From positions 147,937-211,936 of the forward strand of contig CACSJR010000010.1 of the NCBI GenBank assembly GCA_902706235.1: 64,000 nucleotides of DNA, in the 5' to 3' direction. Each line of letters starts with the position of its first letter. Positions within the stretch are counted from its first letter, which is position 1. The stretch is from Citrobacter sp. 18056 (GTDB taxonomy: Bacteria > Pseudomonadota > Gammaproteobacteria > Enterobacterales > Enterobacteriaceae). The translations under genes and the position numbers were made by a program. Shown piece after piece: positions 20,301 through 28,140 of this stretch. The notes beneath the pieces are model-generated. The model saw only the letters and a program-made list of their open reading frames with translations, searched no databases and was not told where the DNA came from.

Positions 20301-21243
20301 CGACCTGACTGCGCTGAAAGATGCGTTGAAAGGCAAAGTTCAGGAAACGCTGTCTGCGGTGGCGGACGACGGTATCGAGCAGAGCGGGTTGCATCTCTGG
20401 AGTTTTGGTTCGCTGCCTGAAAGCTATGAGCAGAAGCGCGGCAATTACAAAATGAAGGCCTGGCCAGCGCTGGTGGATGAACGCGACAGCGTGGCCATCA
20501 AACTGTTTGATAATCCGCTGGAACAGCAGCAGGCGATGTGGCGTGGTCTGCGCCGTTTATTGCTGCTGAATATTCCGTCACCGATTAAATATCTACACGA
20601 AAAGCTGCCAAACAAAGCCAAGCTGGGCTTGTACTTTAACCCGTACGGCAAAGTGCTCGATTTGATTGACGACTGCATTTCCTGCGGCGTCGACAAGCTT
20701 ATCCACGAGGCCGGTGGCCCGGTGTGGACCGAAGAGACCTACGCGGCCTTGCATGAGAAAGTCCGCGCGGAGCTCAACGATACGGTGGTGGAGATTGCCA
20801 AACAGGTCGAGCAGATCCTGACGGCGGTATTCAATATCAACAAACGTCTGAAAGGGCGCGTGGATATGACGATGGCGCTGGGCCTGTCTGACGTGAAAGC
20901 GCAGATGACCGGGCTGGTGTATCGAGGGTTTGTCACCGGCAATGGATTTAAGCGTCTCGGTGATACGCTGCGTTACCTCAACGCGATTGAGAAACGACTG
21001 GAAAAATTAGCCATCGATCCACACCGGGATCGCGCGCAGATGCTGAAAGTCGAAAGCGTGCAGCAGGCCTGGCAGCAGTGGTTGAATAAGCTGCCGCCGT
21101 CGCGTCGTAATGATGACGACGTGCAGGAGATTCGCTGGATGATTGAGGAACTGCGGGTGAGCTATTTTGCGCAACAGTTGGGCACGCCGTATCCGATTTC
21201 TGACAAGCGGATATTGCAGGCGATGGAACAGATTACGGCATAA
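17341..21243 (+). CDS. hrpA: HrpA, DEAH-box ATP-dependent RNA helicase
   Basis: Large DEAH-box helicase (1300 aa, same as E. coli) with proposed roles in mRNA processing and ribosome rescue. Walker A GETGSGKTT is at residues 100-108 and DEAH at 197-200; SAT and the QRKGRCGR helicase motif VI follow, then helicase-associated domains and a long DUF3418 C-terminal region specific to HrpA. Upstream azoR is divergent. A GC-rich hairpin without a T-run follows at 21260-21282. Confidence 0.98.
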   Translation: MTEQHKMTFSQLHQQLDGLMLRDKTRFARRLHGVNKVKNPESQQAIMLEMAKEISQAAGKVLLREAARPAITYPENLPVSQKKQDIYNAIRDHQVVIVAGETGSGKTTQLPKICMELGRGVKGLIGHTQPRRLAARTVANRIAEELQTEPGGCIGYKVRFSDHVSDNTMVKLMTDGILLAEIQQDRLLMQYDTIIIDEAHERSLNIDFLLGYFRELLPKRPDLKIIITSATIDPERFSKHFNNAPIIEVSGRTFPVDVRYRPIVEDADDTERDQLQAIFDAVDELGQESPGDILIFMSGEREIRDTADALSKRDLRHTEILPLYARLSNSEQNRVFQSHSGRRIVLATNVAETSLTVPGIKYVIDPGTARISRYSYRTKVQRLPIEPVSQASANQRKGRCGRVSEGICIRLYSEDDFLSRPEFTDPEILRTNLASVILQMTALGLGDIGAFPFVEAPDKRNIQDGVRLLEELGAITTDEQQSVYKLTPMGRQLSQLPVDPRLARMVLEAQKHGCVREAMIITSALSIQDPRERPMDKQQASDEKHRRFHDKESDFLAFVNLWNYLGEQQKALSSNQFRRLCRTEYLNYLRVREWQDIYTQLRQVVKELGIPVNSEPAEYREIHVALLTGLLSHIGMKDADKQEFTGARNARFSIFPGSGLFKKPPKWTMVAELVETSRLWGRIAARIDPEWVEPAAQHLIKRSYSEPHWERAQGAVMATEKVTVYGLPIVAARKVNYSQIDPALCRELFIRHAMVEGDWQTRHAFFRDNLKLRNEIEELEHKSRRRDILVDDESLFEFYDQRISHDVISARHFDNWWKTASRETPDLLNFEKSMLIKEGADDVSKLDYPNFWHQGNLKLRLSYQFEPGADADGVTVHIPLPLLNQVEESGFEWQIPGLRRELLIALIKSLPKPVRRNFVPAPNYAEALLGRMTPLELPLLDSMERELRRMSGVTIDRDDWHWDQVPDHLKMTFRVIDDKNKKLQEGRDLTALKDALKGKVQETLSAVADDGIEQSGLHLWSFGSLPESYEQKRGNYKMKAWPALVDERDSVAIKLFDNPLEQQQAMWRGLRRLLLLNIPSPIKYLHEKLPNKAKLGLYFNPYGKVLDLIDDCISCGVDKLIHEAGGPVWTEETYAALHEKVRAELNDTVVEIAKQVEQILTAVFNINKRLKGRVDMTMALGLSDVKAQMTGLVYRGFVTGNGFKRLGDTLRYLNAIEKRLEKLAIDPHRDRAQMLKVESVQQAWQQWLNKLPPSRRNDDDVQEIRWMIEELRVSYFAQQLGTPYPISDKRILQAMEQITA

Positions 21244-21259
21244 CGCCTGGCTGCATGTT

Positions 21260-21282
21260 GCCCTCTCCCGATGGGAGAGGGC
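21260..21282. terminator. GC-rich hairpin between hrpA and the methyltransferase gene
   Basis: GCCCTCTCCC / GGGAGAGGGC with a 3-nt loop lies between convergent genes. Neither strand has a clear T-tract, so it may protect 3' ends rather than terminate by itself. Confidence 0.5.
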
Positions 21283-21303
21283 AAAGGGGTAAAGCGTAAA
21301 CGC

Positions 21304-21963
21304 TCAATTCTTCACCCACGCCAGCGTAAAACCATCCCAGCCTTTCTGGCCCACGGTTTGCAACGCCGTGCAGGTCAAACGCGGGTTGTTCCCCATCATC
21401 TCAATAAACTTCCGCATGCCCTGAACGCTTTTGTCTGTGCTCTGCGGATGCGTCACTTCGCCCTCCCGGACCACGTTATCGCCGATAATCAGCGTTCCTG
21501 GGCGGGCAAACTTCAGCACCCATTCCAGATAATTTGGGTTATTCGGTTTATCCGCATCGATAAATACCAGGTCAAAAACTGTATCCGGCTCAAACGCCGC
21601 CAGCGAATCCAGCGCCGGACCTTCGATGACCTCCACCTTATTCGCCACGCTTGCCAGTTGCAGATTTTGCCGGGCAACCTGCACGTGAAGCGGACTGAAT
21701 TCCAGCGTAATTAGCTTACCGTCGGCAGGCAATTCCCGCGCCATCCACACGGTGCTGTAGCCGCCGAGTGTGCCAATCTCCAGCACCCGTTTGGCGCCCG
21801 TCATGCGCACAAACAGTGCCAGCAGCTGCCCCTGATTCGCCGCCACATCGATGGCGGGCAAACCTTCTCGCTGGTTATTTTCCAGTACTTTTTCAAGCAC
21901 AAGATCTGGCGGAAGTAATTTCTCAATCAGATAATTATCGACTTCAGACCACAATTTTTGCAT
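21304..21963 (-). CDS. Class I SAM-dependent O-methyltransferase (caffeoyl-CoA-type family)
   Basis: 219-aa protein of the Methyltransf_3 family. SAM-binding motif I reads VLEIGTLGGYSTVWMA and the metal-associated segment is VFIDADKPNNPNY, with GDNVVREGEV further on; together these are the catechol/caffeoyl-CoA O-methyltransferase layout. The substrate is unknown; a catechol-like or hydroxylated small molecule is typical. It lies convergent with hrpA and divergent from ydcF, inserted between two genes that are neighbours in E. coli K-12, so it is an accessory gene of this lineage. Confidence 0.85.
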   Translation of the reverse strand: MQKLWSEVDNYLIEKLLPPDLVLEKVLENNQREGLPAIDVAANQGQLLALFVRMTGAKRVLEIGTLGGYSTVWMARELPADGKLITLEFSPLHVQVARQNLQLASVANKVEVIEGPALDSLAAFEPDTVFDLVFIDADKPNNPNYLEWVLKFARPGTLIIGDNVVREGEVTHPQSTDKSVQGMRKFIEMMGNNPRLTCTALQTVGQKGWDGFTLAWVKN

Positions 21964-22189
21964 TCCTGAACCTCATGTTATGCGTCAGCCTGACAGAGAA
22001 AACCCGCCGCCTCCCAGCGACGGGTAAAGGGAGATTTGTGCCAACAGCAGATTGTTTTTCACCAGCAACCACCCTTAACGGGTTAAAGAATAGCGTCTGC
22101 TGGGCAATAACTCGCTTTCGGAGTGATCTCCTGTCATCCTCCGCACAGGACGTTACCCTGTGGTACGACTCACGAAAGTAGGGAGTATT

Positions 22190-22987
22190 ATGCTGACCAC
22201 CTTTCCACATCTGAACGAAACGACTTTGCAAGCCGCCAACCGCGTAGGTGAATGGCTGGCGCAAAATGATTTTCCCACGCCACCGGTCAATGTCGACGCC
22301 GATCTGGTGGTGCTGGCGGGCAATGCGGTGATGCCAACCATTGACGCCGCCTGCCGTCTGGCGGCAGAAAACCGCACGTTGTTGATAAGCGGGGGCATTG
22401 GCCATTCCACCACTTTCCTGTATGCCGCCGTGGCCCGTCACCCGCGTTATAATGCTCTGCGTACCACCGGATGTGCCGAAGCGTCCATTCTCGCGGAAAT
22501 TGCGCATCAGTACTGGAATATTCCGCAGGAGCGCATTGTGGTGGAACCGCGCTCCACTAACTGTGGGGAGAATGCCCGTTTCACGCGCGACATAATGGAA
22601 GATCGTGGGATCCGCTGCCATTCCGGGATTGTGGTGCAGGACCCGACCATGCAGCGCCGCACCATGGCGACGTTCGCACACGTCTGGCAGGACGATGCGA
22701 ATGCCCCACAGTGGCGCAGCTATCCGGGCTATTTACCGGTGCTGCGTAATGGAAATCATGGCCTGACCTTCGCCGAAGAAGCGCATAACGTCTGGCCGGT
22801 GGAGCGTTATCTCTCCTTATTACTGGGCGAACTGCCGCGTATTCATGATGATGAAAACGGCTATGGGCCGCGCGGGAAAGGTTTTATCGCGCACGTCGAT
22901 ATGCCTGATGACGTGCTGGACGCATGGCGCGTTCTGAGTGAAGACGTGCTGCTGCGCGAGGCGTTGTCGAGCCGTTCCCTGTTGTAA
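22190..22987 (+). CDS. ydcF: YdcF, DUF218-family protein
   Basis: 265-aa DUF218 protein; the E. coli homologue has a Rossmann-like fold and has been reported to bind S-adenosylmethionine, but its physiological role is unknown. Recognisable segments are VVLAGNAVMPTIDAACRLA near the N-terminus, SGGIGHSTTF, STNCGENARF and VVQDPTMQRRTMATF. The ATG at 22190 follows GGGAG and gives the E. coli length; an upstream in-frame start at 22160 is not supported. Followed by a strong 13-bp hairpin terminator. Confidence 0.93.
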   Translation: MLTTFPHLNETTLQAANRVGEWLAQNDFPTPPVNVDADLVVLAGNAVMPTIDAACRLAAENRTLLISGGIGHSTTFLYAAVARHPRYNALRTTGCAEASILAEIAHQYWNIPQERIVVEPRSTNCGENARFTRDIMEDRGIRCHSGIVVQDPTMQRRTMATFAHVWQDDANAPQWRSYPGYLPVLRNGNHGLTFAEEAHNVWPVERYLSLLLGELPRIHDDENGYGPRGKGFIAHVDMPDDVLDAWRVLSEDVLLREALSSRSLL

Positions 22988-22999
22988 TTCCCTCCCGTT

Positions 23000-23037
23000 A
23001 ATGCCCGTTTGCGACAAAATATCCGCAAACGGGCATT
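23000..23037 (+). terminator. ydcF terminator
   Basis: Perfect 13-bp stem AATGCCCGTTTGC / GCAAACGGGCATT with a 12-nt loop, followed by CGTTGTTAT. Long stem, modest T-tract. Confidence 0.75.
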
Positions 23038-23085
23038 CGTTGTTATCGAGTTGTTGACGCTGAATCGCGTTCACTGGCTTACTTT

Positions 23086-23101
23086 TATGAGATGTCTCAC
23101 A
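23086..23101. promoter_or_regulatory. CRP-like site upstream of aldA
   Basis: TATGA-N6-TCACA differs from the CRP core TGTGA-N6-TCACA at one position and lies 96 bp before the aldA start. E. coli aldA is known to be under catabolite control, so CRP activation is expected; binding here is inferred. Confidence 0.6.
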
Positions 23102-23196
23102 AAAACAGGATGATAGGGTTGGGATTTGTACCGTGAATTCTCGATATTTAACAATATATTCACTTGTTAAAAACGATGTATTCACAGGAGCAGCAC

Positions 23197-24636
23197 ATGA
23201 CAGCACCCGTACAACACCCTATGTATATCGACGGTCAGTTTGTGTCCTGGCAGGGCGACGCCTGGATTGACGTGGTCAATCCCTCAACCGAGGCGCTGAT
23301 TTCGCGCATTCCTGACGGTTCCGCCAAAGAGGCGCAGCAGGCTATCGACGCCGCCGAACGAGCGCAGCCTGCCTGGGAAGCACTCCCGGCCATTCAGCGT
23401 GCGGGCTGGCTGCGTAAAATTGCGGCGGGCATTCGCGAACGTGCTGAAGAAATCAGTGCGCTGATAGTCGCGGAAGGCGGCAAAATTCAGCAGCTGGCGG
23501 ATGTTGAAGTGGCATTCACCGCTGACTATCTCGAGTACATGTCAGAGTGGGCGCGCCGTTACGAAGGTGAAATTCTGCAAAGCGACCGTCCGGGCGAAAA
23601 CATCTTCGTGTTCAAACGTGCGCTGGGCGTCACCACCGGCATTCTGCCGTGGAACTTCCCGTTCTTCCTGATTGCCCGCAAGCTGGCTCCGGCGCTGATC
23701 ACCGGTAATACCATCGTTATTAAACCGAGCGAATTTACCCCGAACAATGCCATTGCGTTCGCAAAAATTGTTCATGAGATTGGCCTGCCAAAAGGCGTCT
23801 TTAACCTGGTCCTGGGCCGTGGCGAAACCGTCGGTCAGGAGCTGGCTGGCAACCCGAAAGTGGCGATGGTCAGCATGACTGGCAGCGTCGGCGCGGGCGA
23901 AAAAATCATGACCGCCGCGGCGAAAAATATCACCAAAGTGTGCCTGGAACTGGGCGGCAAAGCCCCGGCGATTGTGCTGGATGATGCCGATATGGAGCTG
24001 GCGGTGAAAGCGATTGTCGATTCACGCGTCATTAATACCGGGCAGGTCTGTAACTGCGCTGAGCGCGTGTACGTGCAGAAAGGCATTTACGACCGTTTCG
24101 TTAACCGTCTGGGTGAAGCGATGAAAGCGGTGCAGTTTGGTGACCCGGCGCAGCGCACCGATATCGCGATGGGGCCGCTGATCAACGCCGCCGCGCTGGA
24201 TCGCGTGGAGCAGAAGGTGGCGAAAGCGGTTGAACAGGGCGCGAAAGTGGTCATTGGCGGTAAAGCGGTGGAAGGCAAAGGCTATTTCTACCCGCCGACA
24301 CTGCTGCTCGACGTGCGTCAGGACATGACCATCATGCATGAAGAAACCTTCGGTCCGGTGCTGCCAGTGGTGGCGTTCGATACGCTGGAAGATGCACTGA
24401 CGATGGCCAACGACAGTGAATACGGCCTGACGTCATCGGTCTACACCCAGGATTTAAATAAAGCGATGAAAGCTATCAAAGGGCTTAAATTCGGCGAAAC
24501 CTACATCAACCGCGAAAACTTTGAAGCGATGCAGGGCTTCCACGCAGGCTGGCGTAAATCCGGGATTGGCGGCGCCGATGGGCGTCACGGGCTGGAAGAA
24601 TATCTGCAGACCCAGGTGGTGTATCTGCAATCCTGA
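23197..24636 (+). CDS. aldA: AldA, lactaldehyde / glycolaldehyde dehydrogenase
   Basis: NAD-dependent aldehyde dehydrogenase (479 aa) oxidising L-lactaldehyde to lactate and glycolaldehyde to glycolate during fucose, rhamnose and related growth. Catalytic cysteine is C285 in GQVCNCAE; ELGGKAPAI carries the general-base glutamate and LPWNFPFF the nucleotide-binding region. ATG at 23197 after CAGGAG matches the E. coli N-terminus and length. Preceded by a CRP-like site and followed by a strong symmetric terminator. Confidence 0.97.
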   Translation: MTAPVQHPMYIDGQFVSWQGDAWIDVVNPSTEALISRIPDGSAKEAQQAIDAAERAQPAWEALPAIQRAGWLRKIAAGIRERAEEISALIVAEGGKIQQLADVEVAFTADYLEYMSEWARRYEGEILQSDRPGENIFVFKRALGVTTGILPWNFPFFLIARKLAPALITGNTIVIKPSEFTPNNAIAFAKIVHEIGLPKGVFNLVLGRGETVGQELAGNPKVAMVSMTGSVGAGEKIMTAAAKNITKVCLELGGKAPAIVLDDADMELAVKAIVDSRVINTGQVCNCAERVYVQKGIYDRFVNRLGEAMKAVQFGDPAQRTDIAMGPLINAAALDRVEQKVAKAVEQGAKVVIGGKAVEGKGYFYPPTLLLDVRQDMTIMHEETFGPVLPVVAFDTLEDALTMANDSEYGLTSSVYTQDLNKAMKAIKGLKFGETYINRENFEAMQGFHAGWRKSGIGGADGRHGLEEYLQTQVVYLQS

Positions 24637-24649
24637 TTGCGGATGCGAG

Positions 24650-24678
24650 ACAAAAGGGCCCGATGCGGGCCCTTTTGT
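24650..24678 (+). terminator. aldA terminator
   Basis: Perfect 12-bp stem ACAAAAGGGCCC / GGGCCCTTTTGT with a 5-nt loop; the internal TTTT gives a rho-independent terminator usable in both directions. Confidence 0.85.
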
Positions 24679-24751
24679 ACGAGGGGGCCTGTGCAGCATA
24701 ATGGCTTCTGTGCTACATATTTTCACTCTATTCCTTGGCGGTGAGGTGTCT

Positions 24752-25168
24752 GTGTCAGAGAAAGTGAATGCACAATGTCACTGTGGTGCAGTGAAGTTTA
24801 CGGTCGACCTGTCGGACGGGTTTAACACCATCAGGCGCTGTAACTGTTCGTTTTGTCGAATGCGCGGCGCGGTGGTGGTATCGGCGCCGTTATCCGGCAT
24901 TCAGGTGACGGAAGGGAAAGATAAGCTGACGGAGTACCGCTTCAATACCCGCACCGCAGCGCACTATTTTTGCTCGGTGTGCGGCATTTACACCTTTCAT
25001 CAGCGGCGTTCTAACCCGCAACAGTACGGGGTTAACGTGGCCTGCATCGAAGGCGTTTCGCCGTTTGATTTTACCGACGTGACGGTATCGAATGGGATAC
25101 ATCATCCGTCCGACGGCGGGGGCGGCGTCGCGGGGATCCTGACGTATACCCCGACGGCTAAAAATTAA
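24752..25168 (+). CDS. GFA-family (CENP-V/GFA domain) zinc protein
   Basis: 138-aa protein of the glutathione-dependent formaldehyde-activating-enzyme-like family, whose first characterised member promotes S-hydroxymethylglutathione formation; most members are uncharacterised. Zinc cysteines are visible as CHC (residues 9-11), CNCSFC (30-35) and CSVCG near residue 78. A GTG start at 24752 after GAGGTG gives a typical family size; an ATG at 24701 is an alternative that adds a poorly conserved N-terminus. It is an accessory gene between aldA and gapC, on the strand opposite to the hydrolase downstream. Confidence 0.8.
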   Translation: MSEKVNAQCHCGAVKFTVDLSDGFNTIRRCNCSFCRMRGAVVVSAPLSGIQVTEGKDKLTEYRFNTRTAAHYFCSVCGIYTFHQRRSNPQQYGVNVACIEGVSPFDFTDVTVSNGIHHPSDGGGGVAGILTYTPTAKN

Positions 25169-25243
25169 AGGGATCACACTCGGTAAGCGAATGAGTTAAA
25201 ACAAGGCAGTGCGCGAAAAAGCGATTAATCTGCCGTGAAATAA

Positions 25244-25271
25244 CAGGGCATGAGGCGATACTCATGCCCTG
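25244..25271 (-). terminator. Hairpin between convergent GFA and hydrolase genes
   Basis: 10-bp perfect stem CAGGGCATGA / TCATGCCCTG. On the minus strand, 4 bp past the hydrolase stop, it is followed by TTATTTC, so it best fits a terminator for that gene. Confidence 0.7.
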
Positions 25272-25275
25272 AAAA

Positions 25276-26208
25276 TTACACCTTCGTTTCTATCCAGGTC
25301 ATCATCAATTCGGGCCAGACCGACACCGGCAGGCCCTGAGCGTCACGAATGCCGAACCCGTGTTTCCCTTGCTCGAACAGATGCATTTCCACCGGTACGC
25401 CGAGTCGGCGCAGGGCGCTGAACATCACCACGCTGTTTTCGACTTTGACCGACGGGTCGTCTACCGCGTGCAGCAGAAACGTCGGCGGCGTTTGCGCGCT
25501 GGCGCGCTGTTCGAGGGAATAATACCGGATTTGCTGTTCGTCGGGGTTGTTGCCAATTAATTCTTCACGCGAGCCGGGATGATCAATATCCGCCACCATG
25601 GTGATAACCGGATACACCAGCGCCATAAACGCCGGGCGAGCGGAAAGGGCATCAATCTCATCCTTCGGTTCGTACACTGTTTCATCGTAACGGGTACCGA
25701 GACTGGCAGCGGCATGACCTCCGGCAGAAAAACCCATCACCCCGAGCTTATCGGCATCCAGCTGCCAGCGATGCGCATTGGCTCGCAGCACTCGCATCGC
25801 GCGCTGCACGTCTGCCAGCGGCGCGTTGGCACCTTCCACATGACCATCTCCCGGAAGGCGGTAGGTCATCACAAATAGCGTATAGCCGCGCGCGTTGAAA
25901 AACGGCGCCAGCGCGCTGCCTTCTTTATCTAATACCACGCGTCGATAAGACCCACCCGGCGTGACCAGGATCCCAACGCCGTTCGGTTCCGCCGGGGCAT
26001 ACACCGTTATCTGCGGGGCGCGTACGCCGGTAACCGAGCGGTCCCAGGCTGACGGGCCAGTATGTTGCTCTTCGAGCACGAAATGAACAGGGCTCTGATG
26101 CGCGCCGGGCGCATCTCCCTGCGGCCAAACGGGAAAACTGGCCGCCTTGCGTGAGGCTTCTGCCATCAGTTGCAGCAGCTCATCCGGATTGAATGTCGTC
26201 ATGTCCAC
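25276..26208 (-). CDS. Alpha/beta hydrolase, acetyl-esterase (BD-FAE/XynB-like) family
   Basis: 310-aa cytoplasmic serine hydrolase (no signal peptide). The nucleophile elbow GFSAGGH, the oxyanion loop in VTPGGSYRR, the aspartate in HAVDDPSV and the histidine in GKHGFGIR make a complete Ser-Asp-His triad in the order seen in acetylxylan-esterase-like hydrolases. Substrate unknown: short acyl esters of sugars are typical of the family. ATG at 26208 with an alternative two codons later. It lies between the GFA gene and gapC, accessory relative to E. coli K-12. Confidence 0.8.
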   Translation of the reverse strand: MDMTTFNPDELLQLMAEASRKAASFPVWPQGDAPGAHQSPVHFVLEEQHTGPSAWDRSVTGVRAPQITVYAPAEPNGVGILVTPGGSYRRVVLDKEGSALAPFFNARGYTLFVMTYRLPGDGHVEGANAPLADVQRAMRVLRANAHRWQLDADKLGVMGFSAGGHAAASLGTRYDETVYEPKDEIDALSARPAFMALVYPVITMVADIDHPGSREELIGNNPDEQQIRYYSLEQRASAQTPPTFLLHAVDDPSVKVENSVVMFSALRRLGVPVEMHLFEQGKHGFGIRDAQGLPVSVWPELMMTWIETKV

Positions 26209-26279
26209 TCTCGCTTAGGGTAAAACAACGTTTTAGCACAAGGTGGGAAAGCGGTCAGCGCGAAGGGGAAAATGTGTGA

Positions 26280-26302
26280 GGCGGATGGGCGAGCCATCCG
26301 CC
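26280..26302 (-). terminator. gapC terminator hairpin
   Basis: GGCGGATGG / CCATCCGCC, a 9-bp perfect stem with a 5-nt loop, immediately after the gapC stop on the minus strand. The T-run is weak. Confidence 0.6.
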
Positions 26303-26309
26303 GTAGGGC

Positions 26310-27311
26310 TTACAGCTTAACGAATTTTTCCAGCACGCGAATAAGCTGGGTGACGAATCCATATTCGTTATCGTACCAGGAGACGGTTTTCACCAGCTGT
26401 AAATCGCCGACTTCGGTGATTTCGGTCTGGGTTGCGTCGAACACCGAGCCAAAGTGGCTGCCAATGACATCGGACGACACAATTTCTTCGTCGGTATAGC
26501 CGAACGAATCATTGCCTTGGGTCGCTTTTTTCAGCGCCGCGTTTACTTCATCATCGGTGACGTTTTTACCCAGAATCGACACCAGTTCGGTGACGGAACC
26601 GGTTTTCACCGGGACGCGCTGTGCATGACCTTTGAGTTTCCCTTTCAGTTCAGGAATAACCAGCCCGATAGCCTTCGCCGCACCGGTGGTGTGTGGGATG
26701 ATGTTTTCTGCCGCAGCCCGCGAGGCGCGTAAATCTTTGCCGCGCGGGCCATCAACCAGCGCCTGGGTGCCAGTGTAGGCATGAATGGTGGTCATGGTGC
26801 CGACTTTGATTTCAAACGCGTCATGCAGCGCTTTCGCCATCGGCGCGAGGCAGTTGGTGGTACAGGACGCTACGGAGATAATGGTGTCGTTACCGTCCAG
26901 CGTATCGTCGTTGACGTTAAAAACGATGGTTTTCATGTCGCCGGCCGGGGCGGAAATCAGCACTTTTTTGGCTCCGGCCTGAATGTGCGCCTGGGCTTTA
27001 TCGGTAGCGGTATAGAAACCGGTACATTCGACGACGTATTCAACGCCTGCTGATTTCCAGGGGATATTTTTGGCGTCTTTCTCGGCGTAGACGGCGATTT
27101 TTTTACCGTCGACAATCAGCGCGTCGTCGGTGTGATCGACGCTCCATGGGAACGGGCCGTAGTTAGAGTCGTGCTTCAACAGATACGCCAGCACGTGTGG
27201 CGATGTCAGATCGTTTATTGCCACCACTTCCTGTGCGCTTTTCACTTCAAGCATGCGGCGTAACACCAGGCGTCCAATGCGTCCAAAACCATTAATGCCT
27301 ATTTTGCTCAT
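26310..27311 (-). CDS. gapC: GapC, glyceraldehyde-3-phosphate dehydrogenase (intact)
   Basis: Full-length NAD-dependent GAPDH (333 aa). The N-terminal NAD fold [16 protein letters not shown], active-site SCTTNC with its cysteine, THAYTGTQ-like segment TIHAYTGTQ and the terminal WYDNEYGF are intact. In E. coli K-12 gapC is a pseudogene at this position, between aldA and cybB; here it is uninterrupted and preceded by a good ribosome site GAAGGAGAAGG. It is distinct from the glycolytic gapA, which lies elsewhere in enterics. Conditions of use are not evident from the sequence. Confidence 0.94.
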   Translation of the reverse strand: MSKIGINGFGRIGRLVLRRMLEVKSAQEVVAINDLTSPHVLAYLLKHDSNYGPFPWSVDHTDDALIVDGKKIAVYAEKDAKNIPWKSAGVEYVVECTGFYTATDKAQAHIQAGAKKVLISAPAGDMKTIVFNVNDDTLDGNDTIISVASCTTNCLAPMAKALHDAFEIKVGTMTTIHAYTGTQALVDGPRGKDLRASRAAAENIIPHTTGAAKAIGLVIPELKGKLKGHAQRVPVKTGSVTELVSILGKNVTDDEVNAALKKATQGNDSFGYTDEEIVSSDVIGSHFGSVFDATQTEITEVGDLQLVKTVSWYDNEYGFVTQLIRVLEKFVKL

Positions 27312-27503
27312 TGACCTTCTCCTTCGAGGGTTATCTCACGATGCGAGTAAAACTCATCCAGGCTTAGACCAGTCGGTCCATTTGGGCAACTGAACATCTT
27401 TCAGGCAGCGCTAACGGTTTGAAAATCTATACAGAAAAGTTAATGAATTTTTGAGGCGGGGCCGCTATGTTAGCTCTCTCACAGTTTTCCGGGAATAATA
27501 ACG

Positions 27504-28031
27504 ATGCGAGATAAATACTCGAGCCTGCAAATTGGCATTCACTGGCTGGTGTTTCTGCTGGTGATTGGTGCGTACTGCGCGATGGAGCTGCGCGGCTTCT
27601 TTCCACGCACCTATCGCCCGTATTTCAATATGGTGCATGTCTCCTGCGGGATTTCAATTCTGGTGTTAATGGTGGCGCGACTATTGGTGCGCCTGAAGCA
27701 TAAAGCGCCGCCGATTGTGCCGAAACCCAAACCGTGGATGACGGGGATGGCGCATCTGGGGCACCTGGTTATTTATCTGCTGTTCACTATTCTGCCGATT
27801 ATTGGGCTGGTGATGATGTACAACCGCGGCAACCCGTGGATTGCGTTTGGCATCACCATGCCGCACGCCGCAGAAGCGAATTTTGATTTGGCGGATAACC
27901 TGAAGGAATACCACGTGTGGCTGGCGAATTTCGGCTATTACGTGATTGGTCTGCACGCGCTGGCGGCGCTGATGCATCATTATTTCTGGAAGGACAACAC
28001 GCTGCTGCGCATGATGCCGCGTAAAAAGTAA
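27504..28031 (+). CDS. cybB: CybB, cytochrome b561
   Basis: Inner-membrane dihaem cytochrome b561 (175 aa) with four predicted membrane helices; the E. coli protein is a superoxide:ubiquinone oxidoreductase. Histidines in GIHWLVF, NMVHVSCG, HLGHLVIY and GLHALAALMHHYF are candidate haem ligands. ATG at 27504 follows GGGAATAATAACG. The gene is convergent with ydcI, separated by a REP pair. The hokB/mokB and trg genes that lie between cybB and ydcI in E. coli are absent. Confidence 0.95.
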   Translation: MRDKYSSLQIGIHWLVFLLVIGAYCAMELRGFFPRTYRPYFNMVHVSCGISILVLMVARLLVRLKHKAPPIVPKPKPWMTGMAHLGHLVIYLLFTILPIIGLVMMYNRGNPWIAFGITMPHAAEANFDLADNLKEYHVWLANFGYYVIGLHALAALMHHYFWKDNTLLRMMPRKK

Positions 28032-28039
28032 CATGATGT

Positions 28040-28137
28040 GCCGGGTGGCGCAGCGCTTACCCGGCCTACCTTTTCCCGTCTTTCCCGAATTCCCCGTCTT
28101 TCTCGTAGGCCCGCGCAAACGAAGTGCCGCCGGGAAC
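28040..28137. repeat. REP pair (BIME) between cybB and ydcI
   Basis: Two oppositely oriented REP-type palindromes: one begins GCCGGGTGGCGCAGCGC and ends CCCGGCCTAC at 28069, the other begins GTAGGCCCGC at 28105 and ends GCCGCCGGGAAC. They occupy the convergent intergenic space, the usual BIME location, and probably protect both mRNA 3' ends. Confidence 0.85.
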
Positions 28138-28140
28138 GTA

